Below are positions 11,641-23,399 of a stretch of DNA of 64,000 nucleotides, piece after piece. Position 1 is the first letter of the stretch, and every line of letters starts with the position of its first letter. Origin of the DNA: Hemileia vastatrix. Taxonomy: Eukaryota > Basidiomycota > Pucciniomycetes > Pucciniales > Zaghouaniaceae. The translations under genes and the position numbers were made by a program. The stretch covers positions 10,006,498-10,070,497 of the forward strand of contig JASXTE010000017.1 of NCBI GenBank assembly GCA_030280995.1, given 5' to 3'. The notes below the pieces were generated by a model. That model saw only the letters and a program-made list of their open reading frames with translations, searched no databases and was not told where the DNA came from.

Positions 11641-12150
11641 TACACTTCAAATTCTTTAACAGATGTTTGAGGAGAAGAGGAAAAGGATATGAGGTATGAA
11701 TGAAAAAAGAATGACTGAAAAATTATGCAATAGCTGAAAATATGTGATTTCATGTTGAGGTGGTGAGCAAAAACAAATGAGACAGGGAAAAAGAGACTTT
11801 CACTGAAAATTCAAAATAAAAGTCAATATGTGAAAATAAAATTACAAAAACCAAGAGAATAATACATGAAACTTGATCATTTGAAGAGTATGAAAAAAAA
11901 ATTAAAAGGGTTGTATTGAGAAAAGTTGGAGTATTACTGGCATAATAATGGAGGATATCCCAGTGGGAAGTAAGATTTGTGAATTAAAAGAAGGTATTAA
12001 TATGAGATAAAAATGAAATGAATTTTGTAATAATTTAATATAAAATTACTAAATCCCACAACAGCCTAGTGTGATTTGAAGAATTTTTGCCAATATGCTA
12101 GTTGTTTGAGAAATAGAAGTGTTGGATATATTGGGAGGTGTTTAAACTTC

Positions 12151-13576
12151 TTAATCTTCATACAACTCTAACCATTGATCTTTGAGGTCATCAAGTAGGT
12201 TATGAAGTATAGTGCAACACAGAATCCAGTTGATCACTTCCTCCATTTTGGATATATTTCTAATACAAGTTCTTAATTCCCTTAAACTGGAGAAAAGACC
12301 TTTCAAAATTCCAATAAAATGTTCAATACAGACTCTTGACTTTGCCAAATGATTGTTGAAATTGGCATTTTGACTGTCTTCAGATGCTGCTCCCCAAAAA
12401 TCAGGAAAGATATACTTTTTATTCACATAAGAAGAATCTTCTAGAAGATACTGATTTCCATCAAAGAACTTATCAGGTTCTTTTAAAATTTTCATTCTTT
12501 GAAAAAAATAGGAATCATGATATGATCCGGGATAGCCAGAAAAGAAAGATATAAATATTTTGTTGATGTCACTTATAAGCTGAAAGGAAATTGAATATTT
12601 ATAGAGAAGATATAGTTGCTTGTTTTATTATGAATGAAAAAGAAAGAATGGAATTAAAAATAAGCTACCTCTTTTTTAGTTCAAAGTAATTCACTATGCA
12701 ATATAGGGGGTGGACTTGCTAGCAAGTCCTCAACCTGAACTGAGATGGAACTCAGATGGAACTCAGACTGAACTCATACTGAACCCAAACTGAACTCTAC
12801 TTGAACACCCACCTAAAACTGTTCTGCTGAGTGTTTTTCATCCCTGATTGTATGGTTCCTTTATCAATTGCTCAATGTGTGTTCAATCTGTGGTGAGTTT
12901 GGGTCCAAGGTTGTTGACCTGCTAGCAAGTCCTCCCCCCATATTGTGTGGTGACTTTTTCCACCTTGATCAGGTTTCTGAATCAAAGGAATAGTAGTACC
13001 ATCAACAAAACTAATACATCCTGGGAACCCCTCTGCTTGCATAACCTGAGATAGTTCAAGGTGTTCTTCTTTAGTTTGTCAGAAAAGAAGTTCAGATTCC
13101 AAGTAGTTGATAGCAGTGATGCATTTTTTTGTATAAGTATTAACAAACCCATACCCTAAAGAAAAGACATTTTCCAAAAGTTTTAAGGCAGCTCCATGAC
13201 CATTGGAACCCAAACAACATGGTGTGATGGCCAATTGAATTGAATTATCACATTGAGGTTTTTGAGAGTTATTGTTAAAGACAGGGTGGTCCTGAATAAG
13301 CTCAAGCAATTTAAGGAAAAATCCCTGAGAAGTCCTGAGCAACTGTCTAAAACTGGGTACAAATAGGTTAAGAAGTTTTTGGATGGTGTACTTGGGGTTA
13401 TGAAGTACTTGAGGCTTTCTAGGAAGAAGGTAACATTTCCTTGCCACTTTTGATAAAAAAAGAAAATCTTCTTCAAGATCAAAATCAGAGTCACAATCTG
13501 AGTCCAAGAGGAGATCAAGAGCTATGAAAGTCATTTCTTGATGTAGCTTATCACAATTTGAGAGTTAGGAATGCAT
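12151..13576 (-). pseudogene. Harbinger-like DDE transposase, interrupted by a MITE
   Basis: HARBI1/DDE_Tnp_4-type transposase. The N-terminal part (13534-13079) has the acidic start (LLLDSDCDSDFDLEED), LPRKPQVLHNPKYTIQ and the helical segment SFRQLLRTSQGFFLKL. Then come the first catalytic Asp in FVDGTTIPLIQKPDQ (about 13015-12975), the MITE 12692-12952, FELKKR, a short intron, the second Asp in YPGSYHDSYFF and the Glu in RVCIEHFIGILKG (about 12330). The C-terminus NWILCCTILHNLLDDLKDQW ends at 12151. A stop replaces a codon upstream of 13534, and a stop lies at 13079. It would cut at the TIRs together with the Myb/SANT partner (family knowledge). Not functional as read. Confidence 0.82.
12692..12952 (+). 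mobile_element. CACTA-ended MITE (261 bp) inside the transposase
   Basis: It begins CACTATGCAATATAGGGGG, followed by the internal palindrome GGACTTGCTAGCAAGTCC, and ends with the inverse form CCCCCCATATTGTGTGGTG. The interior has short repeats of GAACTCAGATG type. Flanks are ATT and ACT, a possible 3-bp duplication with one change. Removing the insert and one flank copy rejoins the host transposase in frame across the conserved GK-S-YF segment. Another full copy is at 60164-60413 and end fragments occur at 31861, 34161 and 48351. Confidence 0.8.
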
Positions 13577-13844
13577 GACTCTTATATATTCTAAAAATGT
13601 AAATGATGTACCATGTTTTGAGTTATAGAGTTTTATTCTGCAGAGTGCTGTGTATGAATGGGATGATGCTGAAAAATCAGTGAAATGAGATGCTATGGTG
13701 AAATAAGCACTTTTGGTTGAGAAAGTGAGGATTTGAGTGAAATAAGTGACTTATTTCATTTTTGAAATCCACCAGTGTCGGGGCTAGTTTGTTTCAGAAA
13801 TCTGCACTTAAATAAGTGTGTATTTGCCAGAACTGAAACCCCCG

Positions 13845-15300
13845 AATGTGGGTTATTGTATGTCTGAGAGTTGTTAAAGGGTCTGTGATATGGTGATGAC
13901 TTTTACTAAAGGGGTCAATTCCAGGTGGAGTTGTCTATATAAATGGTGTTAGTTTTGATTTGACATTCCATAGAATTAAATTATAATATTGCTGTGATAG
14001 TAGTTGAATTTATAGTGATATATATTAGGCTATTATTTTTTCCTTTGTTTTCTTAATGATCAATTTGAAATCAATTCTAAATCCCTTAAATCATTTCCCT
14101 TGATTATTAAGCTTACAACCCTTTGAGAGATTTTTTAGAATATTAGTATCACCTTTAAATCTATATTAATATATCATCAAACATATCTCAAAGTAGGATA
14201 AATATCTTCAACATATCTTTGAACCACTTCTTCAAGGTACTCCTCTGTGCCTTGAAGCAGTTTCAAACTTACCTTTCCAATCTCACTTACTGAGGAACAC
14301 CCTTGATCTTGTGTGTAAGTTGTCCAGTGACAGAAGTATCTTTTACTTTTAACTGCATTTAGTTAATATTCAACCCTAAGACTTTGGCAGTCATTAGGTA
14401 AAACTTAACTGCTAATTTTTCATGCATGTCATTCAATTTGCTCAATGAACAACTTGATACAAAAGAGTAAGAGAATATTTATTCCACTGTTCTGTATGTT
14501 TAGAGAGCACTTTTTCTTGCAGTCATTTGGCATATTTTAGTAATTGAGGCTTTGAATGTGCAACCAGTAGTATTAAACAGTGAAAATGGATAAAATTTGG
14601 TGATGAGTAGTGAGTATAGTGGCTTGGAATGAAAATTGAAAAAAATGAGGAGCTGGAAAGGAGGCAAGTAAGTGACCAGCAAGTGGGATGCAAAATCAAT
14701 ATAAAAAAAATTGGCAGGCAGGGGGGGTGACTTAATGACATGAAATAAGTATCAGTAAGTATATATACTTACTTTTACCAAATATTTACAGAAATGAATA
14801 GTTAATGAGGAGGTGATAATTCAACAGTGAATGAATATGCCCTCAATTTATTGGTAAAGTATGCATACTAACCCAACTTTCAGACACAGTGGAAGATGCC
14901 CTTAGAGCTTAAAAATGTCTCAATTAAATGTTAATCAATCACCAAATTAATGTTTCAATCTCATCATCTAGCAATATGATTCCAGTAACTTGAACTAATC
15001 TAGTTAAAGGTACAGTTGAAGCAAGCATGTGCATACAAAGTTGGCTGGAGCATGGTCTTTTGAGCAAGGCATCACTAGTTTTATGAAAGTAAATACAACT
15101 AAGCTTTCATGATATGAATTGATATTATGTCCCTTTTGAAATGTAAAGTAAAGGCAATTTTTTGCGCCATGATTGAAATTTGCCTGCAAGTCATTGAGGA
15201 CAATAGTAAATTGAGTTGTCACAGTGTTTGGTATTCAATATGCTACTTGAAAAAGAATATCTGTGTGGAAATGGGTGTATGAATAATAGATAGCTATTAT
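13845..15300. other. AT-rich intergenic stretch
   Basis: I see no coherent gene or element boundary between the TIR end and the 10-bp duplication at 15291. Minus-strand ORFs of 60 to 72 codons near 14500-14740 and 15004-15222 show no domain or conserved neighbour and are probably chance. Confidence 0.4.
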
Positions 15301-16400
15301 AAGAGCATGTACAATCATGCATTAAAAATTACATTAACAAATGTTGTGCAACATTAAAAAAATTAGGCTAATTGGCCTTTTTCCACAGTCACACAAATTA
15401 GTATTCATTTTGCCTCTGTTAATTGGCACTAAATGTGAAGTTCTGCAGCCATGCAACATTAACTCCTTATGTCTCATGCTCTTTTGCCTACTGTCATTCA
15501 ATATCTACTCTTCATGCATATTGCATCTCATACATAGTCTCCAAAAATGGAGTTTGAATTAAAGCATATTGAATTATATTTCAGTGCACATAATCATGGG
15601 AATCTTTTTCACAATTATGCAAATAGTATTGAATTAATCCTACCTTACATGCAATCAGTCAAATAGCTACTGGAATTTAGCTATTTTTCATGCCAAATCA
15701 CATCAATCCAACTAAATTTAATGGGATACAGGACCTCACATTATCTTTCATGCATTTGGCATCACATATCCATTTTCTTTGATTGAAGATGCTGTGAAAA
15801 TTGAATGTTGAGCTAATCCAATTCAACATTGGCTCGATATTGACTGAGATATGGCTATATCAGTGCCACATGAGCTTTTCTGTCAATAATGACCATATCT
15901 TACTCAATTTTGCTCCAATTTTGAATCTGATTAGCTCTATGAGTTTGAAATAATGAAATGTGTACCCTTCCAAAGTCTTGAGACAACTTCAGTCACATTT
16001 GAAGCAATCTGGTTGCTTAAAAAATCTGAATGAGTCATGAAACAGGTTGAAACTTAATTTTGTGCCTGATGATTATGTTGTAGGCATGGTATTGAAAATA
16101 AAAGAAGTTGAGATTAATTTGAGTTAAAATAAGGGTGAGTCAGAGACATACAGAGAGTAACATAAAGGACATAAATGAAAACCAAAAAGGGATAAAAAAC
16201 AGATAAGAACCTTATGCCCTGTGGTGTTAAGATCATATGGTGCTCAATTATCCTCCATTATCATCATAATGCAATTAGTATTTATAAAGATGATTTTTTG
16301 ATGAACATTAGCACAAGTGATGATTAGAGTGAAAATGGCAAATTAATGCAAAAAAATTGCATAATTGGGCTAAAATGATGGACGATTGTACATGCTCTAA
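15301..16400. mobile_element. 1.1-kb non-coding TIR element with 10-bp TSD
   Basis: The left end AAGAGCATGTACAATC is mirrored by the right end GATTGTACATGCTCTAA, and the 10-bp sequence TAGCTATTAT lies on both sides (15291-15300 and 16401-16410). The element is exactly 1100 bp and has no sizeable ORF with a domain. A 9- to 11-bp duplication is typical of Mutator-like elements, so it is best called a non-autonomous MULE-type element. The neighbourhood is rich in AATAGCTATTAT-like palindromes, which weakens the duplication argument a little. Confidence 0.65.
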
Positions 16401-16410
16401 TAGCTATTAT

Positions 16411-16974
16411 TTCAATAGATCAATTATGCACAATATAATTTCTATTATGCATTTTCAATAATAGCATAATAGATAATTATCTATTGTGCATAATAGAATA
16501 GCTATTATTCAAAATCAATAATATAATAGATAATAGCTATTATCAGCTTCTATTGCAATAGACATGTTATGCTCTGATATAAGGCTTTTTTTTTTAATCA
16601 TTACAACCTACTTCTTCATTCACCATTTCAATTTTCCCATTTAATATAAATTAATCAAAGTAAATAATAACTTATCTAAATTGAAAGAAGTTATAATTCT
16701 TAATCATTCTAAATTGAAAGAGATCAGAATGAATATAATTTTTATTAAGATTGTTTTTTAAGGTAATGGGTTATGATTATAAGAAAGATAGTTGTGGATT
16801 TTTGTAGATGTGTAAGTAAAAGTATATCAAAGGGGGTCGGAATGGGAGAGATAAAAAGATTTTGTATTTGTATAAGTGGTTATATATTTATGTATATAGT
16901 TTCCTTAATATAGTGATAAAAGTGAGATTGTATATGATAAATTGATTATAATGATCCTTACCAAAAAAAAAAAA

Positions 16975-17014
<40 letters not shown>

Positions 17015-17081
17015 AAAGGAAAGACAAAACACTATATATATATATATTTACTAGAAAGCGAAAACAATCTTGTCCATCATT

Positions 17082-17120
<39 letters not shown>

Positions 17121-17152
17121 AAAGAATTAACCCAAAAAACAACAGCACATCA
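16411..17152. repeat. AT palindromes and microsatellites downstream of lyase gene
   Basis: The first 150 bp contain repeated palindromic AATAGCTATTAT and ATAGATAATTATCTAT motifs. A (GAAA)n tract (16977-17016) and a poly-A run (17083-17114) follow directly before the lyase stop codon. No gene seen. Confidence 0.6.
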
Positions 17153-18225
17153 TTAAGAATGAGAATTCAAATTCCAATCCGATAACTTGACGATACTTTT
17201 CGAATTACTCATATCATAATTTTCTGGAGCGAAAATAACAGCCATAGTAGTAGATCCGATAGGAAGATCGATAGCTAAGACGGTGACACCTGGGTTAGGT
17301 AAATCTTTACCACCTTTAGGAAGTGATGGACTAGTTGGTGATCGGGTAGGTGATTCGGTTTTAAATTTTAATGATGGGGTAGATGAAATGAGAGTCGCAA
17401 CGATTTTTTTCCCATTATAAGATAGAACTGTTCACATTATTTTGAAAGATTTAATAACAATAATAATAATAACAAAATAATAAATGAATCAATCATGATA
17501 GATGGAGTATACTATATGCTCAAATTTAACATTTCTAAAGAAACAAAAAAATTTAAAGAGAATTGTGACATACCAGCTGAATGAGCGTCGGAAGAAAGTA
17601 ACACGGTAGCATTTGTATGAATTTTCCATTTCCCAGTGAATTTAGAGTCCACCAACTCATCTTGTAATAAAATCTGTTGTCTATTCTTCAAAAATCTGAT
17701 CCCTCTACTAACTTTTGTACCAAAATACGCATCAGTTAAATCAGTGGTCCAGTAAACTGTGTTAGCATTTGAATTGTAAGATTTAACGGGTGAGACCGAG
17801 GTGGATTTTTGATTAGAAGCATTATTAAGTGAGATGGTATTTTGTCCCTCAGTACGACATCTATAATACAACCATCTTTTACTATCTTGCGCTTCACTAT
17901 CAAAATAACCCGGACTGAGATAATCGTTTTGACAGAGTTGACCGACCCATCTTTCACCAAGCATGTCTAAAGTAAAGTCACCACTATCTAAATGTCCATG
18001 ACTCTGATGATGATTTAGTGAACCAGCTTTGACCGAAGCGAAAATTGCACGATCGATATCTTTCCAATCGGAACGAATGGAAACCCAAGCATCTTGTGGT
18101 GCAAAAAAGTTATGATCTAAAGGCAAACCCACGTACCATCCTCCACTAGTCTGAGGATTGTACCAAAACATACTAAGCGGGTCAGGGGCGTCAAGAGAAT
18201 CTCGTTGGTATAAAGTGTATCTTGG

Positions 18226-18272
<47 letters not shown>

Positions 18273-19924
18273 TATATTGAAAATCATTAAGAGACAAAGC
18301 ATAAAAAGAATTGAAATACTTAAAGCAGTCAAACTAGTTGACAACACTCACTATTATAGCGGTCTCCGTAGAACAGCATACCATTACCTGTAGCGGTATA
18401 TTTGTTTGGGCCACAATCGCCCGTGTTTGCTTTAACTAAAGTGGAAAATGATTTAAATTTATTTAAATAAAGATCTTCTTATGATAATTGCTTGAGAGCA
18501 AGCTGAAAATTGAAATAGCTCTTACACGTTGTGCCATGAACATAAATGTAGTACAGCCCAATAAGCTTGAAATTAGGATTAGCGTTCAAAGTGCCTTGAG
18601 TTGTCCCTGTAGCAGTCAACAAGGCTGATGCTAGTTGCGCATGAGCTTGAGTTCCAAAATACCTATCAAAAGCAATATAAAAAACAACAGAGTAACAAGT
18701 AAGAAAATAGTAATTATAATGGTGTTCGATGATGAAAAAAATTATAAAGATGAACAACGCAACGCATAGTCTGAGGTTTCACTCCAAGTCCCATCGGGAG
18801 AAACGGCATTTACACCATTTTTCTTAATATTATCTAAAGATAATCCCAACAACTTTTGAGCTGTGCCTGTGGGATCATCCCCTAGAATCGCTAAGGAACC
18901 AACAATCATTCCTCCATTAGTTACGCAGTTCCAGTTCCCCTGAGAGTTCAAAAACCAAGCATTTTTCTCATGTGCTTCCAGTCCCTTTTTGAGACCCAGG
19001 TTAATGATGGACCACATGATAGCATTGCCTAAATAAATGGGAAATTACTTGAACATGTTGGCCAGAAAAATTGAAAGCGCGATTGTTTTGAAGGACTGCG
19101 CACTTACGTTGACTAGGAGTCCAACTTTCATACAGCCAATCATACGCAAAGGAAAAAGCAACAAGGAACTCTGCCACATCCAACCAATGACTAAAAATTA
19201 CAGAAAAAAGGAGAAAATAAATTAATTTCTTAGTCTAGATTTCAATAATTGATGTGAAGAAAGCAAGAAACCACACAAACTCGGTATTCCAATTATTGCC
19301 AGACCTACCAAAAGGTTGAGAAGAATTACCAGAAGCCACTAAAATCTCGGACCATGTTCTGTCGACCCATTTTTTATCTTTGGTAATCCGAAAAGCATAC
19401 GCCCAATGTTTAACTCTTAGCTGGAGTTTTCTAGCGACGTCCAAGACACCAGACCCCCCGTATCCGCCGTCAACATCATAAGTGATGGGCTTTTGGGAAT
19501 AGAAAGAATCGGCCTTTTCCAAAATTTTAGAATGCCAGCGTACAAAATAAGGTTCTTTAGCCTCTGAAAGAAAGAAAGAAAGTCTTTTCCACTTGTAAGG
19601 GGGTGCAAAGAGACGAGGACGCTCTGGACGAGGTTTTTGTAAACTGAGTTGATCACCTAAGGGGTCAGAGCCCCATGAAGGCTTAGTCTGGTCAATAGAG
19701 GGAGATTCATAAGCACTGGAGTCACGGGGGCTGGAAGGATATATTGGAACACCATAAGGAGAATAATGATCGAAAAGAACGCTGGTCAAAGGACCAGATC
19801 GCTTATGTAGAGAAGGGAAGGATTTCTGAGAGCAGACAAGCAGCGAATTAAAGGAAGAGAAGGCAAAGAACAAAAGAACGAATAACATCATGGAAGAAAG
19901 ATGGTGGATGACAATGAACGACAA
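17153..19924 (-). CDS. Secreted heparinase II/III / alginate lyase-like protein
   Basis: Seven exons on the minus strand: 19924-19281, 19190-19108, 19028-18764, 18662-18526, 18435-18352, 18227-17574, 17427-17153. All introns are GT-AG and all phases join, giving about 713 residues. The N-terminus (MMLFVLLFFAFSSFNSLL) is a signal peptide, so it should be secreted. Residues about 100-420 read as the alpha-helical toroid of polysaccharide lyases (NNWNTD-HWLDVAEFLVAFSFAYDWLY, NWNCVTNGG, YFGTQAHAQ). The rest is the beta-rich heparinase II/III-like part, with the conserved NHHQSHGHLDSGDF (about 18010-17965), RWLYYRCRTEGQNT and LQDEL. Such proteins cleave uronic-acid-containing polysaccharides by beta-elimination; the substrate is not deducible here. 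The ATG at 19924 was chosen because it starts the frame just before the signal peptide. An (AT)n tract sits at the acceptor of intron 5. A single isolated gene, flanked by transposons. Confidence 0.85.
18229..18271. repeat. (TA)n microsatellite at an intron acceptor
   Basis: About 40 bp of TA dinucleotides end immediately at the AG acceptor of intron 5 of the lyase gene, so they replace the usual pyrimidine tract. Length changes here could affect splicing. Confidence 0.85.
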
Positions 19925-21248
19925 CTATGTAAGCAGGACAGAGTGCTAACACAGCATCCAAGCGGTGTATTGACTCCTGAGGAAGATGTGGATGCTGTAT
20001 TAGGATTTCTGTATTGGATGTTGGCTTATTTCGACTGTCAGCAAATCAGCCATTTCTTTGTTGCCTGTGTTGCCATGGTACTTTTGGTGTAAGAGATTCT
20101 TTCCATGCTGTCTAAATAAATGTAGTGTCCAATGATCATCCTCATTTAATCCTACCCACTACTTTGGCGGTCGTTGTGCACTCAAAAATCCACAGCATTC
20201 TCATCCTTGCATTCGTAGGGAGCATGTAGACTGAAGATCGCCTGATTAGAGTCCAAGCACAGCCACATTCACTGTGAAATTGACAAGTCAATGGTCCAAT
20301 ATCCTCATGAGCAACTTAAATGTTTAAGTTGTTTCGCCATACAAACACTGCTAGGAATGACTAATAGGTCACTAAAGACATGAAAGACACAAAAATGACT
20401 TGGCACAGCCGGATGATCTTTAGCAACCTAATTACATAATAATAATAAAAGACAGAAAAAACGAGGTAAGCACGAGTATGACCGAAGATCATATTATCAT
20501 TAGAAGAAGAAAAAGCTGAATGGATTGTGTAGGTAAGTATGTACATAAGTGACAAAACAGAAAAAATATAAATGAAGTCTCCAAATGTAAGGAAGATCAA
20601 CTTTAACTGATAAACAATCATGTGTAATTTTTAGAATCTCCCCAATTCTTATTGATGAACAGAAGAACTAGATTTGGTACTTGTTGGAATCTTTCAACTT
20701 ATGAAACCATTCCATTTCCAAAACTCTATGTGTTGTAGAACATTTGAGATTTGTATTGAATAGCTTTAAGGTTCAGTTCGTCAAGAAGGAAACAGTGGAT
20801 ACTTTTGGAATATCCGATGATCTCGTGTTGAATGGTTGGGGAACACTTCTGTTTAGGTTGGGGTCGCCTTGGGTTGATAGGTTAAGTATAAAAAAGAGGA
20901 GGGGGAGGTAGGTATTCTTTTTTATTTAATCTGCAAGTTAAATCCAACTCATCCTTAGATAATCTGTTATTTGTGTAGCGATGTGTTAGGTCTCGACTAC
21001 GCCGCAGTATCACATTGTATATAAAGTAACACATGAGTTTATAAATTGATCATCGAAATTGAGAACAATATAAATTAAAACATCCACTTACCCGCCAACA
21101 AGATGTAGCACTTTTATTATTAGACAAAATAAGCTGGATAGCTTATTAATTGGAAATATGACTAAGAGCATCTACCTCTGTGTCGATAAATTAGTTCAGT
21201 ATGTATATTTTACTGCATTTTGATGAGAACCTTAACCCTTGTTTCATT
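19925..21248. promoter_or_regulatory. Upstream region of the lyase gene, otherwise no gene
   Basis: About 1.3 kb between the lyase start and the next TIR element. It is less AT-rich and less repetitive than its surroundings. A plus-strand 63-codon ORF (19901-20092) and a minus 86-codon ORF (20621-20361) have no recognisable domain. The lyase promoter must lie here, but I cannot identify a TATA box with confidence. Confidence 0.4.
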
Positions 21249-21333
21249 AGGGGGTATCAATGTTCAGGGATCCGCAATTAGGGATCAGGAATTTTTTTTC
21301 CCAGGATCAGACATTATTAATTGCGGAAGATTC

Positions 21334-21363
21334 TTATCCACTAGCCCCAGGGCTAGTGGATAA
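21334..21363. repeat. Subterminal palindrome of family 2
   Basis: Arms TTATCCACTAGCCC and GGGCTAGTGGATAA, 14 bp each, around CA. The same palindrome with 16-bp arms is at 39329-39362. Its conserved position 85 bp from the TIR end suggests a transposase or partner binding site. Confidence 0.85.
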
Positions 21364-21577
21364 AAAATCCACGATAATGCATTATCCCGCCTCTTATACC
21401 CCAATTTCCATTCCTAATTCCTGATCCCAAACTCATCTCATCCATGATGGATTTGCAAGAAAGTCACATGACTCATAATTGCTGATGCCATCCTTAAGTC
21501 TTTCCTCACTCTATGCTACTTAATTTTGGTGGTGAACACTTAAGTTTTTTTTCTATCTACACACCCCAACTGCACAT

Positions 21578-22888
21578 TTGGCGGTGAATTCCCACTTCCC
21601 TCATCACTTAACCCTTCCACCGGCAACAATGAAACACCTCTCTACTAGGAAGCTACTTCACTCAACAATGAATGCTATTACTTTTCTTTTAGTTCTTTAC
21701 TATAAATCTGACTCTGATTTGGAAGATGCTTTAGCTTATATGTGTTTTCTTTCCAAAAAGCATTACATCATCACCAGGGGGCCAAATCTTTATCATGATC
21801 CCCGATATGATCTGGCCTCCATCCTCAACATTCCTCATTAAACTTCACACAACTTTTTAGAACTTCTCCCGATTCTTTCTTCAAACTTTATCAACTCATC
21901 TCCAATCATCCTATCTTCCATAACAATTCTCATAAAAAACAGCGTAATCCTGCCATCCAACTTGCTGTTGCTCTATGTCGCTTTGGCTCAAATGGAAATG
22001 GTGCTGCCGTAAGACGTTTGGATAATCTCTTTAACATATGATATGGTACTGTGATATTATACACCAAGCGCTGTATGATTACTATCCTTTCCCTCAAGTC
22101 TCAAACTCTTGCTTGGCCAACTCCAGAACAGCGACTTGAATCCTCTCAAGTAATGCAAGCTGAAGGTTTCCCTGGCTGTATAGGTTTTGTTGATGGCACA
22201 ACCATCCCTTTGAGTCAAAAGCCTGCTCATGATGGCAACCATTATTTTGATTGCAAAAAAAGGTTTCTTCAAAATCTCCTCCAAGTTCTCATCTTTCACA
22301 ATCTAACTTTTTATCTTCTTTCTAGATACTCTATTGCCATTCAACTTGTATGCGATGTCAATAAAAAATTTATTGCATTTTCACAGTGGCTGCCCTGGAT
22401 CATGTCATGACTCTTCCGTCTTCCAAAGAATGAGGATTTCTCAATCCCCTGACTCATACTTTGACGAATCTCAGTACCTCCTTGCAGACTCAGCATATGC
22501 AAGTGGAAAGTACATTATACCTGCTTTCCGTGGTGCAAATTCAGAAAATGACCCCAAAACTAAATTTAATTATCACCTTGCACAATCAAGAGTACGAATT
22601 GAACATGCTATAGGTATTTTAAAGGGACAATTTTCTAGTCTTCGGAAGCTCAGAATCCAATTTCAAAAAAAATTGGAGATCAAAACTGCAAATCATTGGA
22701 TCTTGACTTGCGTAATACTCCACAATATTCTAGCTGATTTAAAGGATGAGTGGAATGATCTTTATGAAGAAGAGGATCCTGAACCACCACTGGCACTCCC
22801 CTCCCTTGATTCACAAATCATTCAATCAACCGGCATACGCCCCATTATAATGCCAATTACTCTCCAACATTTCTCTTCACCCTTTTAA
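21578..22888 (+). pseudogene. Family-2 DDE transposase, copy 1
   Basis: HARBI1/DDE_Tnp_4-type transposase. It has the acidic N-terminal segment (YKSDSDLEDALAYMCFLSKK), DPRYDLASILNIPH, NFTQLFRTSPDSFFKL, the first catalytic Asp in FVDGTTIPLSQKP (about 22190), the second in GCPGSCHDSSVFQ (about 22405) and the Glu in RVRIEHAIGILKGQF (about 22605). The C-terminus LYEEEDPEPPLALPS ends at 22888. Interruptions are a stop at 21839, a TGA at 22039, a probable intron or damage around 22265-22325 and a +1 shift at about 22380. The first stop is also present (as TGA) in copy 2, so it predates their separation or marks an unrecognised intron. All three catalytic residues are still visible. Confidence 0.85.
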
Positions 22889-22899
22889 TTTTTAATTTT

Positions 22900-23200
22900 T
22901 ATGTTTTCATACTTTCCAAATGTCCTCTTTGTGTACTTTAATCACTTGGTTTTGTATTTTGGTTTGTTGCATATTCATTTTTTTTTTGAATTTACGGTGA
23001 ATATCTTTTTTTTGGATGGCTCATTGGTTTTCTTTCACTTCCTCAACATGAAATCGCATATTTTCTTATATCGCATATTTTGTCAGTGATTTTTTTTTTC
23101 ATTCATCACTCATATCCTTTTCATCCTCTCCTCAAACATCCCTCAAATATTTTGGTTGCATTTATTTTCTCAACTCAACTCACCAGGTAGGTCATTTTTT
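22900..23200 (+). promoter_or_regulatory. Conserved leader exon of the Tet-like gene
   Basis: The block from CTTTCCAAATGTCC to the splice donor CACCAG/GTAGGT (about 23190) recurs at 40268-40560 and 63060-63347, and inverted at 196-470. In the other copies it ends CTCTCCAG/GTAA. Strong conservation up to a donor site suggests a non-coding first exon. It sits between the transposase stop and the Tet-like ATG. Confidence 0.5.
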
Positions 23201-23234
23201 TTTTCATGGTTTTTTATTTGCTAATCATGATTTT

Positions 23235-23277
<43 letters not shown>

Positions 23278-23399
23278 GTTTTTTTTTGGTTTTTTTGTTT
23301 TTTTTGTAAGTGCTTCTATTATTTTTGTTCTAGGGTAAACTAATTTTTGTTTTGCTTTTTTCTCTTTTTTATCTTTTTATTTTTTTTGTTTTTTTTTCT

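Larger units (their letters stand above)
10094..13844 (-). mobile_element. Decayed Tet-carrying Harbinger-like element (family 1)
   Basis: The right end carries a mutated family TIR (GCCAGAACTGAAACCCCCG, 13826-13844) followed by AAT. Reading on the minus strand it holds a transposase (13576-12151, interrupted by a MITE), a G-rich/C-rich repeat (11640-10990) and a Tet-like exon remnant (about 10690-10100). Gypsy 1 inserted into the Tet remnant, so the element continues beyond 1485 on the far side. No matching left TIR is visible before 926, so that end is lost or outside the window. This is the same gene order, inverted, as in the family-2 element 21249-28630. Confidence 0.7.

Noticed and set aside
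20361..20621. Small membrane protein gene on the minus strand
   Set aside because: No domain, no introns to extend it, and AT-rich composition like its surroundings.
21578..22888. Stops in transposon genes caused by repeat-induced C-to-T mutation
   Set aside because: Differences between the two family-2 copies include G-to-T and C-to-A changes (at 22039, 25762 and 25794), so no clear C-to-T signature is visible by eye.
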